A stretch of 64,000 nt of DNA from Podarcis raffonei. Its lineage: Eukaryota; Chordata; Lepidosauria; Squamata; Lacertidae. Location of the stretch: the NCBI RefSeq assembly GCF_027172205.1, contig NC_070613.1:27678001-27742000 (forward strand), in the 5' to 3' direction. This document shows, one piece after another, positions 45,698 to 58,237 of the stretch (positions within the stretch are counted from its first letter, which is position 1; every line of letters starts with the position of its first letter). Made by a program: the position numbers and the translations under genes. The notes under the pieces are model-generated. The model worked only from the letters and a program-made list of their open reading frames with translations, ran no database searches and was not told the origin of the DNA.

Positions 45698-46048
45698 AGG
45701 TAGAGGACCCCTGACAGTTAAGTCCAGTTGCAGACGACTCTGGGGTTGCGGCGCTCATCTCGCTTTACAGGCTGAGGGAGCCGGCGTTTGTCCGCAGACG
45801 GTTTTTCTGGGCCATGTGGCCAGCATGACTAAGCCACTTCTGGTGCAACTGAACACTGAAACCAGAGCAGCGCACGGAAACGCCGTTTACCTTCCCGCCG
45901 GAGCGGTACTTATTTATCTACTTGCACTTTTTGGCATGCTGGGACCGAGCAACGGGAGCTCACCCCATCGCGGGGATTCGAACCGTCAACCTTCTGATCA
46001 GCAAGCCCAAGAGGCTCAGTGGTTTAGACCACAGCGCCACCCACGTCC
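45698..46048 (-). repeat. tRNA-derived SINE (ACCTTTA-tail family), long subtype
   Basis: Full-length reversed copy with the tRNA-like head at the 46,048 end and the gtccgcagacgg segment of the long subtype. Flanks share GCAATTAA (about 45,686 and 46,055), a probable target-site duplication. Confidence 0.85.
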
Positions 46049-46084
46049 TCCTATGCAATTAATATATAATAATTAAAAAATGTT

Positions 46085-46250
46085 CAGGAAGGTGGTGTGC
46101 ATGCTCCCCCCCCCTCCCTCGCTCCTCATTTAATCCCTACAATAACCCCTTGAGGTATGTTAGGCTGAAATGATCTTCATGACCAAGTGGGATTTGAACC
46201 CTGGTCTCCCAGGTCCCTGTCTGACACTAACCTCTACAACACATTCACAC
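46085..46250 (-). repeat. MIR/CORE-type SINE
   Basis: Reading plus: ctacaataaccccttgaggt, then gggatttgaaccctggtct and a worn tRNA head. Confidence 0.5.
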
Positions 46251-47354
46251 ACAATTTCTGTCTAGCCACCTGTTCTACTTCAAAAGTAGGAAACATCTGC
46301 GTGATTGTTCCATTGTGAAGAATGAAGTGTGTAATAGGAATAGAATGTTTCAACAGAAGTGGACAGCCAATGTTTGACTGTGATCAACTGAATTGCATTG
46401 GGTTTTTATTGTGAAGGTGTCATCAGCTTTTGTCTACATACGTAGTTGTAGCTTATTAGTTTGTCATCCCAGTACATTCCTTTATTAATAGTAAACTCTG
46501 GTACAAGTTTGGGGAAGTTAGTAAGCAGTTTTCATTATTGCCAGAGGAAAAGGGAAACGATAAATAATCAGTGAATCCTAAAAATGAATGACAGAAATGC
46601 TGTTTGAAGACATCTTCTGAATCATACTGCTAGGGTTTGATTTTTATGCCTTTTATTTTAGGACCTCAACCACATATTTTTACACTAATTACCTGGTACT
46701 AACTTGGAAGTTTTTTAAAGTTGATCATTTGTGTAGATTTATAAGCTGATTATGTTACATAATCACTTCTTGTTTCCAAAATTAAGTGTCAGAAAGTATT
46801 CACCCCACCAGTTGTTCTTTTTTTAAAGGAAAACAATCTTATGTTTACAAAAGCCATGCTTAAAGTTTGGAGCATGTGTTTTCAAAAACTTGCTCCAGAA
46901 ATGTTTCCCCTTACCTTTGACTAATCAGTTTATAGAAAGTCAACTACAACATATACTTAATGGCTCAATCTGGTGAAACATTCTTCATTTTAAAGATTGG
47001 ATAAACCAAGGACACATAGTTGCTTAAGATCAAGCAGTAATCTACTGAATCAGACATACCTTCCAAAGTATGTCTTTCCAAATAAGACATATCTTTCCAA
47101 ATAAGACCTGCAAGAGAACAACTTTTAACAAAATATGGAATTCCTTGTCTTAAAATTCCATTCAAAAATCTCTTGTTACAGAATGCTCAGAGAAAGTTGG
47201 TTTTAAAAATCTATACAATTCTATCTAAATTTAAAAGAGAAGACTGGCAAGCAACATGCATAAAAATGGGATTTTTTTTTAAAAAAAACATGTTTATTGC
47301 AAATTTGTAAAGAAAAAAAAAGGGGGGAAATCAGGGAGGGGTAATTCTGTCACC

Positions 47355-47695
47355 TGTTTTGTCGTTTAGTTGTGTCCGACTCTTCGTGACCCCATGGCCC
47401 AGAGCACGCCAGGCACTCCTATCTTCCACTGCCTCCTGCAGTTTGGTCAGACTCATGTTTGTGGCTTCGAGAACACTGTCCAACCATCTCGTCCTCTGTC
47501 GTCCCCTTCTCCAGTACTCAATGCTGATTTCCTTAAGAATGGATGTGTTTGATCTTCTTGCAGTCCATGGGGCTCTCAGGAGTCTCCTCCAGCACCATAA
47601 TTGAAAAGCATCAATTCTTTGGCGATCAGCCTTCTTTATGGTCCAGCTCTCACTTCCATCACCTTCTGTTAACAGTGTAATAAATATCACTAAAT
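47355..47695 (-). mobile_element. BovB (RTE) LINE fragment
   Basis: The minus strand encodes GSESWTIKKADRQRIDAFQ, WCWRRLLR-PW, RTRWLDSVLEA and KSRTQLND, all BovB ORF2 carboxy-end motifs. It extends further 5' than the copy at 36,132. The two copies differ, so they are separate insertions. Confidence 0.85.
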
Positions 47696-48566
47696 CCATC
47701 TTAATTTACACATACAAATCCATATATGCCATCCAGACATCCAAATGTTTGAAAAATGGGGGGAAAGTTCTTATGAAACAACATCTGATAATGCAACAGA
47801 GTGGCTATTCAAAAATACACGTGCTCCATTAATCCATGCTAATTTAAAGGAAAATTTATTTGGAACAATTTATCCATGTTAACTTGTTTCATATTGACAG
47901 AGAAAATATATAATCAAAACATGTTCTGTTTGAGGTGAAAGAGAAGCGGAGTCAATTTCAGACATAGTTGTACAATACTAAAATAAAAACCTTTTGGATT
48001 ATAGAACCAAATGCAGTACAAGAAATGACAGGATATGTGTTATCTAGAAACTGAAAACATTTCTCTTCTGTATGATACAACCAGAAGCACAGGTCTCCAA
48101 CTGAAGGCAAATTTTCTGTACTTTGTAATGGAAGAGAAAAGATCCCAACACACGACACTTGCATTATTTACTTGTATGGCACTAATTTTATTATCGGTGT
48201 TAGATACTGTTTCCTGTTTGTTTTATATACTGGCTTTCATTGTTTTATTTTTGTTACTGTTATCTTTGGATTCTTTTTTGGGAGAAAAAAAGGATGTAAA
48301 AAAGTTTATACAAACCAGAAGTTAAAATACAAAAGCCAATTATTTAAAGTGTCCTTGGAAAGTTGGTACTCTCTCTATAATCTCTTTTATAATATGTTTT
48401 GAAGAGTGAAATTATATTGCTTACAGCAATTTTCTACCAAGTGTACTATAAATCACTTTGAGATGCCCCATATAGGAAACATTTCATAAATGAAAGAAAT
48501 AATAATGTGCATATCAAATACATGCATTAACACCTAACCTTTTTTTTCTACAGAAAAGAAAACCTA

Positions 48567-49998
48567 CCGTATTTTTCCCTCTATTACACGCAGATTTTTT
48601 CTCCTAAAAAGTAAGGGAAAATGTCTGTGCGTGTTATTGAGCGAATGTGTGGTCCCTGGAGCTGACAAGCGCGAGTGAAGGCATAAATCAGGCAAATATC
48701 AAATCGTCCGGAGAAGGGAGGAAAGGAGGAAGTTGCTGCTTTCCTGCATTCTGCCTCAGGGTCTTACTGCCCACCCGCTTCTGTTTCCTTACTGTGTTTG
48801 CTCAAACGGAACAAAGAGCAGAGAAAACCCCTCCCCTCCAGGCAATTCCTTTCCGTGCGTCTGGGACTCGAAGGCAACATGCAGGTTGGGGGGGGGGAGA
48901 GAGAGAGCTGGCTGGCTTGTGGGGGGGGGGACTTTTGCCTTCCTTTCCTCCCTCCGGTAAAACCCCTCTCCTGCATTCTTAGCCAGCTGCTTCTCTGCAC
49001 ACCCCTCTCCTTGTCGCTTCTATGTTTTTCCTTCCCTCCCTACTTAAAACGTGGTTCCAATCACGGATCCACATGGATCCTCAGGATCTTTGCATTGAGT
49101 CACCCCAAATTCACCATCAGATCACATAGCAATGATCTGATGCAAAAACAGGGCTGCAATGGTGCAAAAACATGGTTACAAAGCACGGATCCACATGGAT
49201 CCTCAGGATCTTTGCATTGGGTCACCCCAAATTCACCATCAGATCACATAGCATGTCCATGGCTACAGCCTGCACCAAAAAAATCACGCACCCACTGTTG
49301 CCTGGGGCTGCAATGGTACAAAAACGTGGTTACAAAGCATGGATCCACATGGATCCTCAGGATCTTTGCATTGGGTCACCCCAAATTCACCATCAGATCA
49401 CATAGCATGTCCATGGCTACAGCCTGCACCAAAAAAATCACGCACCCACTATTGCCTGGGGCTGCAATGGTGCAAAAACGTGGTTACAAAGCACAGATCC
49501 ACATGGATCCTCAGGATCTTTGCATTGGGTCATCCCAAATTCACCATCAGATCACATAGCATGTCCATGGCTACAGCCTGCACCAAAAAAATCACGCACC
49601 CACTGTTGCCTGGGGCTGCAATGGTGCAAAAACGTGGTTACAAAGCACAGATCCACATGGATCCTCAGGATCTTTGCATTGGGTCACCCCAAATTTACCA
49701 TCAGATCACATAGCATGTCCATGGCTACAGCCTGCACCAAAAAAATCACGCACCCACTGTTGCCTGGGGCTGCAATGGTGCAAAAACGTGGTTACAAAGC
49801 ACAGATCCACATGGATCCTCAGGATCTTTGCATTGGGCTACCCCAAACTCACCGTCAAATCACATGTCTGTGGCCGCAGCATGAAGCACAAAAATGATAC
49901 ATCCACTGTTTCATTCAGAATTTTTTTTTCTTGTTTTCCTCCTCTAAAAACTATGTGCGTGTTATGGTCAGGTGCGTGTTATCGAGCGAAAAATACGG
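48567..49998. mobile_element. 1.43-kb TIR element carrying a tandem array
   Basis: The outer ends are inverted repeats: CCGTATTTTTCCCTC at the left, and the complement of CCGTATTTTTCGCTC at the right. The next segment is also mirrored (ttacacgcagatttttt against ataacacgcac). TA flanks both sides (48,565-48,566 and 49,999-50,000), as for Tc1/mariner-like transposition. No transposase was found, so the element is non-autonomous. The middle holds the 154-bp array listed next, plus about 480 bp of unique sequence before it. Confidence 0.7.
49049..49870. repeat. 154-bp tandem repeat array
   Basis: The anchor TGGTTACAAAGCA recurs at 49,173, 49,327, 49,481, 49,635 and 49,789, exactly 154 bases apart. 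That gives four full units, with a shortened unit before and a partial one after. Units differ at only a few positions. Each contains GGATCCACATGGATCC, a short palindrome-like motif. Because 154 is not a multiple of three, the overlapping open frames here (up to 253 codons) are artefacts of the repeat. Confidence 0.95.
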
Positions 49999-50289
49999 TA
50001 GCTATCATTCCATCCTGTCCATTAAAGAGTTATTTGAAACTCTGAGGTTAAAAGCTTGCAGGTCAAGCAAGGGCCGTTCATCATTACTTGAATGCCTTCA
50101 AGTGTTCGTTTTCAAACAATTCAGTGCAACAAGCAAGAAGTCAGGGCTAGACCTGGATGAGTTGCTGATGGCTAAGTGCCACACCAGCTGTCCTCCCCTT
50201 AATTATTTTCTTCTCTTTTTCTGTTTTGGGTCCCCCTATACCTCTTCCTTCTCTTACTCTGTTTTTTGACATTGCTAGTGGTGTTGCCA

Positions 50290-50643
50290 GGGATGCGGGT
50301 GGCGCTGTGGGTTAAACCACAGAGCCTAGGACTTGCCGATCAGAAGGTCGGCAGTTTGAATCCCCACAACGGTGTGAGCTCCTGTTGCTCGTTCCCTGCT
50401 CCTGCCAACCTAGCAGTTCGAAAGCACGTCAAAGTGCAAGTAGATAAATAGGTACTGCTCCAGCGGGAAGGTAAACGGCGTTTCCGTGCGCTGCTCTGGT
50501 TCACCAGAAGTGACTTAGTCATGCTGGCCACATAACCTGGAAGCTGTACGCCGGCTCCCTCGGCCAATAAAGCGAGATGAACTCCGCAACCCCAGAGTCT
50601 GTCATGACTGGACCTAATGGTCAGGGGTCCCTTTACCTTTACG
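50290..50643 (+). repeat. tRNA-derived SINE (ACCTTTA-tail family) with 14-bp target duplication
   Basis: Full-length plus copy from the tRNA-like head (gcgggtggcgctgtggg) to the ccctttacctttac tail. TAGTGGTGTTGCCA occurs at 50,276-50,289 and 50,644-50,657. The perfect duplication marks a young LINE-mobilised insertion and fixes the element's ends. Confidence 0.95.
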
Positions 50644-51084
50644 TAGTGGTGTTGCCAAGGATCACAACCAGCTGTGTCTGGCATAGCTACGGCCATTTGC
50701 ACTGGGCTGCAGGATTGCTACGCAAGACGAGAATATTGTCCAATATCTAGGCCTCCATTTATTAATGTTTATCTCCTGAATATTTTAAACGAAGAGTGCA
50801 GATTCGTTAGGAGGGAATGCATAAATAAACGTTGAGGCAAATTAAATCAAGTGTCCGTGCAATCTCCAGAGTACACAATAAAGCTAGAAAAGGCTGTTCT
50901 CATTAACATTTTTTAATGGCAGCATGGCATGAAGCGACACAAGCTTCTAATTAGGGGAATGATGTAGGCAACACTCTAGGTTGGTAGAGGTATGGCTTGA
51001 TCTAATGCTTTAAAAAAGAGTTCCCACGGTAATTGTGCTTACTGATAACCTGAATATTCAGAAGCTGGGGGTTGGGATGGCACA

Positions 51085-51235
51085 ACCCCAGTGAGTCTGT
51101 AGCTCAGAGCATGGGCTTTGCATGCCAAAGGACCCAGGTGAAATCTTGGGGTCTGCAAGCAGCGCTGGAAAGACCCGTGTCTGAAGCCTTGGAGACCTGC
51201 TGCCAGCCATTGTAGAACAGTGCAGAGAGTAGGCA
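51085..51235 (+). repeat. tRNA-headed SINE, plus orientation
   Basis: It starts gagtctgtagctcagagc (A-box-like), then gggctttgcatgccaaagg and caggtgaaatcttgggg (worn B box), then the family body with ctgctgccagcca. Same family as 29,915. Confidence 0.5.
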
Positions 51236-52089
51236 GGTCGTCTGACTTGGTATAAGACTGCAATCTCATATGCCCTTATCTGGGAGTAAATTGTCTTAAT
51301 TTCAGTGCAACTGACTCCTGAGTAGGCAGGCACAGAATTGTTTACATGCTGCTTTTTTTGGGGGGGGGGACATTTTAAAAATGCAACTGCAGAGGATGGG
51401 AAGACATTCCAATGGCAAAATGTAAACTCGGCAGATTGGCTAGCGTGTTAAAGGAGCATCCAGCCTCTATTAACAGAGCTTCAGTATTTTCACTCCTAGG
51501 ATTGTTCTGGCCTTTTTCGGGTGGCACATTTACCTTGGGGAGCCATTTCACCTTGCTTGTCAACATAGCAGCGACTTCAGATTGGCAGATTCATTGCCTG
51601 CTGTTTTGCAGATGCCCCTTTCCGAAGGGGAAGCTCCGGCAAGCGTTAACTCTGAGCTCTGAATTCTAAGTGTGAGTTTTGGAGACCTTTCTTTTGACCC
51701 AAGCAGAGACAAATCGTATAAAAGTGTCTAATGGCAGGGACTGTGGAGATCCCTGTGGAAAACAGGGGCAATCTATTGTTCCCATACCTGGAGAATCTTA
51801 ATAGCTGATCTCAGACGGTGCTGCACTGAATACTTTCCATGTGTGTGAAAGGAGAATCCTTAACCTCAGTAGATATACAAGGAAACTTGATTTTTAAAAA
51901 TGCTATGTCCAGCCTTGTTTTTTGCCCCTTTGTTGCAGGAAAGAGCCCTCTGCTATTCAGAAAGTTACGGTAATTACTGTCCTTGGGAAGGGAGAAGGTA
52001 TGCCAGTATCTCTGGATACTTGCAGAAAATCCTATCTCCCTGGGGAGGAAACGGCACAGCTGGAGCATGAAATGTACATTTTCTAAATT

Positions 52090-52223
52090 CAGGCGTAGGC
52101 AATCTCCGGCCCTCCAGATGTTTGGGACTACAATTCCCATCATCCCTAGCTAACAGGACCAGTGGTCAGGGATAGTGGAATTGTAGTCCCAAACATCTGG
52201 AGGGCTGGAGTTTGCCTATGCCT
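52090..52223. mobile_element. hAT-type MITE hairpin
   Basis: Second copy of the element at 22,096: ends caggcgtagg and cctatgcct, with arms gggactacaattcccatc and its inverse. Candidate flanking octamers do not match well, so this copy is older. Confidence 0.7.
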
Positions 52224-53499
52224 CTTCCAATCGTTTTGGGAAGATCGCTTGGTAGGTTTTGTTGTTTTCCCAGCTCAACCCCAGCTAAGGCTGAGGATGG
52301 ATGGAGATGGAGGAATTGTTAGCAGGCGTGAGAGATGGGCACTGTGATCACTTAGGAGAAGGGGGCAGTGAGGCCTTCCAGCAGGGAAGGGCAACCTGTG
52401 GCCCTGTACATGTTGGTGGACTCCCACCTGTCACACTGCTTGGGGATCATGGGCAGTGCTTTACAAAAAAAGTGAGAAGAACTTGGGGATAGCCAGTGAA
52501 GCTGAATGTTGGAAGATTGTGGACAAAAGAACGTTGTTCATACGACGCATAGCTGAACTATGGAATTGGCTGCTACAAGAGGCAGCGGTGGCTACCAACT
52601 TGGAGAGCTTTTAATAGAGTATTAGACAAATTCATGGAGTAAAAGTATGGTTTTTAATTTCCAGTTGCTGTAAACTGCAGGAGGGACGAGGGCTGTTGTG
52701 TTTCTTTCCTGCTTGCATGTGGGGGACCACTGTGAGAACAAGATGCTGGACTAGATGGGCTACTGCAACTGAACCAGCAGTCCCTTATGTTCTCCAGATG
52801 CTTCCACTTGCTTTCTCTCAAATTTCACAGGAAGCGTCTGTCCATAAAAATTCATGGTTCCAAGATGGTGAGTGGTAGGAAGAAACCAAATAACCTTTGT
52901 GTGGTGCTTAGGATGTCATAACTGTCTGCATAGTTCTTAGGAAATGCAGTTCCCCCTTCCTCCACTATTCACTCTCTTTCAGCTATTTAAGGCAAAAGAT
53001 GTAAAGTTTGGCTGTCGTGTTCATTGGACATTGATTATTTAAAAGGTCAAAATGATGCTCAGTCTTGATGGTAATTAATCTGCGTTAAGGCCAGGATTCT
53101 TTTTTGTCATCTAGGAGCAGAAAAACACCTTTCTTGATAGTGGCAGGTTAAATTTTTAATGAACATGGCCTTTGTGCCATGATCGTTAGTCATTTGTGAT
53201 ATAATTTGATTTGCAATTAATTACAATAATGTGTTTTCCATTAATCAGCCAGGCCTGCTTAGGCAAGCAACAGCAAGTTTAGTCTAGGAATGTTTCTTGG
53301 AGCATTTAATCCGTGAGCAAATGCAGCTCCTGGAAAGTAGGGAACCATGACACTGTCACTTTTGGTTGTGTAAGTTTCTCATTTCTCCACATTCCCACAG
53401 CAAATTGTGATTTATTTAAGTCCTCATGAAACTTCATCAGCATTTTAGTGTGATTTTTCTCCCGATACGAAACATTTGGGTACGCCGCTTTGACGGATA

Positions 53500-53740
53500 C
53501 AATGGTACCTCTGGTTACGTACTTAATTTGTTCTGGAGGTCCATTCTTAACCTGAAACTGTTCTTAACCTGAAGCACCACTTTAGCTAATGGGGCCTCCC
53601 ACTGTTGTCGCACCGCCACCACACAATTTCTGTTCTCATCCTGAAGCAAAGTTCTTAACCCGAGGTACTATTTCTGGGTTAACGAGGCTGTAACCTGAAG
53701 CGCATGTAACCTGAAGCATATGTAACCCGAGGTACCGCTG
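53500..53740 (+). mobile_element. MITE, pogo/Tigger-like, family 1
   Basis: A 241-bp copy with ends CAATGGTACCTC and GAGGTACCGCTG, TA on both sides, in the same orientation as 4,764. Confidence 0.75.
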
Positions 53741-53984
53741 TACATGCATTTTTGCTAGGAAATGCCCCTAAAATAATGCATTTTTGGTTGGAGAACTGCA
53801 TTGCAAATTTTGAGGAGTGCAAATTTTGAGGAGTACCTGTGTTTCAGTGGTTGGAGCAGTAAGAATGAGGCAGTTTCTCATTAAATAAAAGCTAAATTGA
53901 ATTGTTCCTTAATACCAAAGGGCAAAGATGCACAAGTTATAACACTTCAGTGCAGAGGCCCAAGTGACAGCCCCACAGCCACAA

Positions 53985-54620
53985 AGGCTGACTAAACTGA
54001 AGCCAATTGTACTGCATCACCAACTGTACACAGTATTCCATGCGTTGTTGCGTCATAGATTTGTATAAAGGTGTTGTGATATTTGTTGTCTATTTTCTCT
54101 TCTCTTCTCATTGTTCCTCAAGATGGAAGTTGCCTTTTTCACAGCATCAGTACAGAGACATTTCAGTCAATGCCCAGATCCCATTCCTGGCCTGCTGCTG
54201 CCAACACAGACACCACTAGCACTATAAGTGAAGCTAGGAATTTTTTATCCCACTTTACACTTGCTTCGGTTGAGCTGTTTTTGGCTTTTTGATCCCCATT
54301 CTGCTGTTTTGGAGAGATACTTCTGGGGCTCTTTGCTGTCCCTGTTTTGTTTTTACCACCCTAAATTAATTGGAGTCATCAGCAAACTTGTCCTGCGCAG
54401 TGCTCATCACTGTCTTGTGACAATATATAACTTTGGGGGACCCCACTTTTTACATGCCTCCGTTGTGAGAACTATTCATTTACTGTGTTCTCAGTTTCAT
54501 ATTCTTTAACCAGAAACTTTTAACTGTTTCATATTCTATATCCATAAGAGCATCTTGCCTCTTATCCTATGATTACTAAGTTTGCTTTGGAGTCTTGGGT
54601 GAGGGACTGTAGCATGAATC
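53985..54620 (-). mobile_element. CR1-like LINE fragment, reverse orientation
   Basis: Reading plus: acacagtattccatgcg, catagatttgtataaagg, ggaagttgcctttttcacag, gggggaccccactttt and ggagtcttgggtgaggga. These are blocks of a CR1-clade 3' region. It is well decayed. Confidence 0.6.
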
Positions 54621-55179
54621 TGCTGCAGTTTGATAAGTTTGGTTTGCTTGTTTGTTTATTTAGGTTATTAGTTTGCTGCTCTCAGTTTTTAAAATTGTTT
54701 TTACTTCATCTCATAAATAAGGCATGGATTAAGGCACAAACGTCAAAGTCCACTTTTTGAGGGCAGAGCTGCATTTTAGGTCATGCGTTTCATCTTCCAC
54801 GACCTTGTTAAAATTTTGTTTTGCAGAGGAAGCAGTTTTCCACACGATGAGAAAAGGAGAGAATCAGAACACTAATCTCCACTGCATATTAAGGAAAACA
54901 GAGCCTTGGAAATACTGATTAAAAATCAAGGCACGTTGCCAAAAAACCTGGCTGTTCTTTTTCTCAACAAGCTCAGTTGTTTTAAAAAAAATTAAATAGT
55001 TATACATTAATTCTGGTTTCCAAGGCTTTTTAATAAGCATTATGTTTTGGTTCTGCCCCCCACCTTTTCTTTCTCTACCTTCTTTCCTCTGCCCTCACCA
55101 CAAAAGTAATGGCCTGCCATCCTTTTCTACCCTTCCCCTTTTCCTGATGTAGGGAGGAATAGAGCCGTAGGTTGTGTAC

Positions 55180-55330
55180 ACAACATATATTTCAGGCAAC
55201 CCCTGGAAAAAAGAATCCTGGGAACTGTAGTTTACCCTTCAAAGAGCTACAATTCCCAGCACTCTTGACAAAATACAGATCCCAGAATTCTTTCCCCCAT
55301 AGGTTGCTTCAAATGTATGGCACAAATGCA
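55180..55330. repeat. inverted-repeat MITE, aattcccag family
   Basis: Contains gggaactgtagtttaccc, ctacaattcccagcactctt and ccagaattctttcccccat, the family's hairpin blocks. Confidence 0.45.
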
Positions 55331-55854
55331 GCTTACCTTTGGATGGAATCGTTGGATGGAAAAGCTGGTGTTGATTGTAAATATATCTCAGATCCAGGGT
55401 CAAGGGAACAGGTTGCTATATCTTCTCCCTCTTTTATTGTGCCCACATATCCACTTGACTGCTTATGCTGGCAAACGTCTATAGCTGTTATTTATAAACA
55501 GAATTTGAAACTGTTTTTAAGTGGATGCCAGAGCCCAGGGTGACAAACATAAAAAAATTAAAGCAGCACAATTTAAAATAAAATAAAAGCGTATTTAAAA
55601 CATCCCTGGTTTAAGCTTTTGTTTAGTCAAACTTCCTTTAATAAGAGGTTCCATATTAGCAAGAATAGCAGTGTGGAATCTGTGACGCATCCCATCCTTG
55701 CAGATGTTGTTGGATGCAGCTCTTATCATCCCTGACCATTGACCATGCTGCTTGGGGCTGATACAAGTTGATGCCTGACAACATCTGGAGGGCCACAGGC
55801 TCTCTTTAAATTCCAACTCAGCCATGAAGCTCGTGCGGCCTTGGACCAATCTGT

Positions 55855-55888
55855 TTCTCTGTCTGTCTGTCTGTCTGTCTGTCTCTCC

Positions 55889-55938
<50 letters not shown>
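55855..55938. repeat. CTGT/CT compound microsatellite
   Basis: TCTG units grade into a long CT run. The antisense open frame rich in Arg-Glu here is due to the repeat. Confidence 0.9.
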
Positions 55939-55941
<3 letters not shown>

Positions 55942-56811
55942 ATACCCCCTGATAGGAGGATAAACTGCATGTTTGTGATGTTCAGAGAAATCCATGTCCC
56001 CCTGATGGAAGGGTGCAACAGAAATGTAACATGCCTAACCCTCATAGCGTGTTTATTTAAGAAAACCAGATGCCTTTGAAATAACTATTGGGGAAGGGGC
56101 CTTATGAAATAGATGAATTTAAATTAGCCTGAGAAGAGGTTTGTTTGTACATTTCAAAATGAAATAAGGTTAATTAAAATCAGCGGCAGGGTCCTGAATA
56201 GGTGCCAACTAGGATTTTGCATGATCTTGTTTGGTATTTTATGCATTAGTTAATACAGAATAGGGCATTTGTTTTTAAAACTGCTCTTGGCTTGACGGAC
56301 CATTCAATGCATATTCAGTGTATCCATGTGTGTTACTTTATTGGCTTTGAACCTCTTAATAAAGCGATTATGCATTCCACCGCGTTGCTGTGTGATCTGT
56401 GATAAATTGTATTGCAATTAGCATTGACAGGTACTATTATAGTCAAATGCCTGTATTGCTATTGCAGAATTTTTTAAATTTTTGGGGGTCTTGTCTTTTG
56501 CAGCTAGATTTGTTTCAAGTTGTGTATCATTTATATAGTGCTATCAAAGTTCTGAACTGCAGTTCCCATGACTAATGGCCATGCAGATGGGACTTAGGGG
56601 TCCCCTACTCCTGCTCCAAAATTTTGCACAAGGGAGGCAACGGCAGAAAGGGAGAGGAATGGATGCAGGGGTAAATTGTAGAAAATGTGTTGGGCTAGCA
56701 GGCAGGTGGGCATGAAGATCACGTTTGCCAAGTAGTCCTGGAAATAGCCTGATAATGGAAGTGTCAGAATAGATTAGCTTTCTCATTGTGCTTTATCTCT
56801 GGTCTGGAATA

Positions 56812-56838
56812 TGATGATGATGATGATGATGATGATGA
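56812..56838. repeat. ATG microsatellite
   Basis: A run of about nine GAT/ATG units. Confidence 0.85.
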
Positions 56839-56867
56839 ATCCCTCAAGGCAAGTCTGTATGATTATA

Positions 56868-57012
56868 TCCCCACTCACTGCAGAAAGGGATATTGAAGCT
56901 GAGGGAGAAGAATGTGCTTAAGTCCATCGGGTGAGGTCATGGCTGAGGTGACATTTGAATCAGGAGGTTACAGATGTATAGCTCCCTTAACCACAGTGCT
57001 ACACCAGCTTGT
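56868..57012 (-). repeat. MIR/CORE-type SINE, decayed
   Basis: The blocks ggtgaggtcatggctgag and catttgaatcagg and a reversed tRNA-like end (cttaaccacagtgctacac) match the family at 35,370. Confidence 0.45.
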
Positions 57013-57251
57013 GTCTGAACAGCCTGTACTGCAGGGGAACTGCTAATGCCCTTTGTGGAATTATCATTTTCTAGGATGTTCAACTAGGCAAAGTGCTGGT
57101 TACACTTACAAATTTTGTGTTCTGACATCTCCGACTGGGGTGCTGCTGTTGTTTCTGTTGGTCTGTGTATCTTAGTTTTGAATCTTGTGATTTATGTGGA
57201 AATTGTTCAGTATTTTTTTATTGTTTTATTTATTGTTTATGACTACTTTTG

Positions 57252-57468
57252 TTATGTTATACCTTGGGTTACAGACACTTCAGGTTACAGACTCCACTAA
57301 CCCAGAAATAGTACCTTGGGTTAAGAACTTTGCTGCAGGACAAGAACAGAAATCGTGTGGCGGCAGCGGGAGGCCCCATTAGCTAAATTGGTACCTCAGG
57401 TTAAGAACAGTTTCAGGTTAAGAACGGACCTCCAGAATGAATAAAGTTCTTAACCTGAGGTACCACTG
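57252..57468 (-). mobile_element. MITE, pogo/Tigger-like, family 1, one end worn
   Basis: The right end is intact (gaGGTACCACTG followed by TA). The left end is changed (ttataccttgggtta). Same orientation as 28,732. Confidence 0.7.
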
Positions 57469-58237
57469 TAGTTGTGCCTCTTCTTCATGTTGCAAGCTGC
57501 CTTGAGCATAGTTTGAACTGCGGAAATGAGGCATACACATAAAACTTATGTGTGCATGTGTTAAGGGAGAAGAGTTTTTTCGTAGTTTTTTTATGGTTTC
57601 TAGTGGGGTAGCTATGTCTCGTCCAGCAAAAAACAATGAAAGCCTTATAGAACATTAAAGACTAACAGATTTATTATGGTTTAAGCTTTCGTGAACAGCA
57701 AAAACCACTGAATCACAATACATCAGTATGTTTAATGCTCATATTTGCGAGAGGACAGCAATCTCCTCTGCCCCCTTGAGTGTTTTTCTATAGCTGGTAA
57801 AATGTGGCAGATCAAATCTTTTCACAAAAGTGCCTTTCCTCATTGTTCTGGACTCTGAGAGATGATTGTCAGGTTTCGAGTAATGTTGGCATTTGCATAT
57901 GAAAAGCAGCTTGAAGTCAGCTTATTATGCATTTAAATTGTTGCTTCTAAATTTTACATTTTATTAACTTAAAAACTTTTCCTCTCCCCTGCAGCCCCCT
58001 TCCCTCATTACAATAAGTCCCCAAGTTCTCCAGAGCAGATTTTTGCAGGGTACAAGAATAGCAAACTGACAAAAGTAACTCCTTCCACCTCTATTGGCAG
58101 GAACGCCCCTTGAGTGGAATTCTTCTGAATCTGAATCTAAGCCAATTAATACCACACTCTGTGGAGCCCAGTGGGTATAGCCATTGCTAGTCATACTCGG
58201 AGTAGACCCATTGAAATGAATGGGTATGGCTAAATTA

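Noticed and set aside
47958-48402. Hydrophobic open frames suggesting a small membrane protein
   Set aside because: The region is AT-rich with runs of T, which give Leu/Phe/Ile codons; no start context, splice support or family match was seen.
49049-49870. Possible CRISPR-like array
   Set aside because: Units are continuous tandem copies without unique spacers, in a vertebrate genome.
48798-49897. Overlapping open frames of 77-253 codons
   Set aside because: They repeat the same peptide in all three frames because the 154-bp unit is not a multiple of three; not a gene.
55726-55995. Open frame rich in Arg-Glu repeats
   Set aside because: It is the translation of the CT/CTGT microsatellite.
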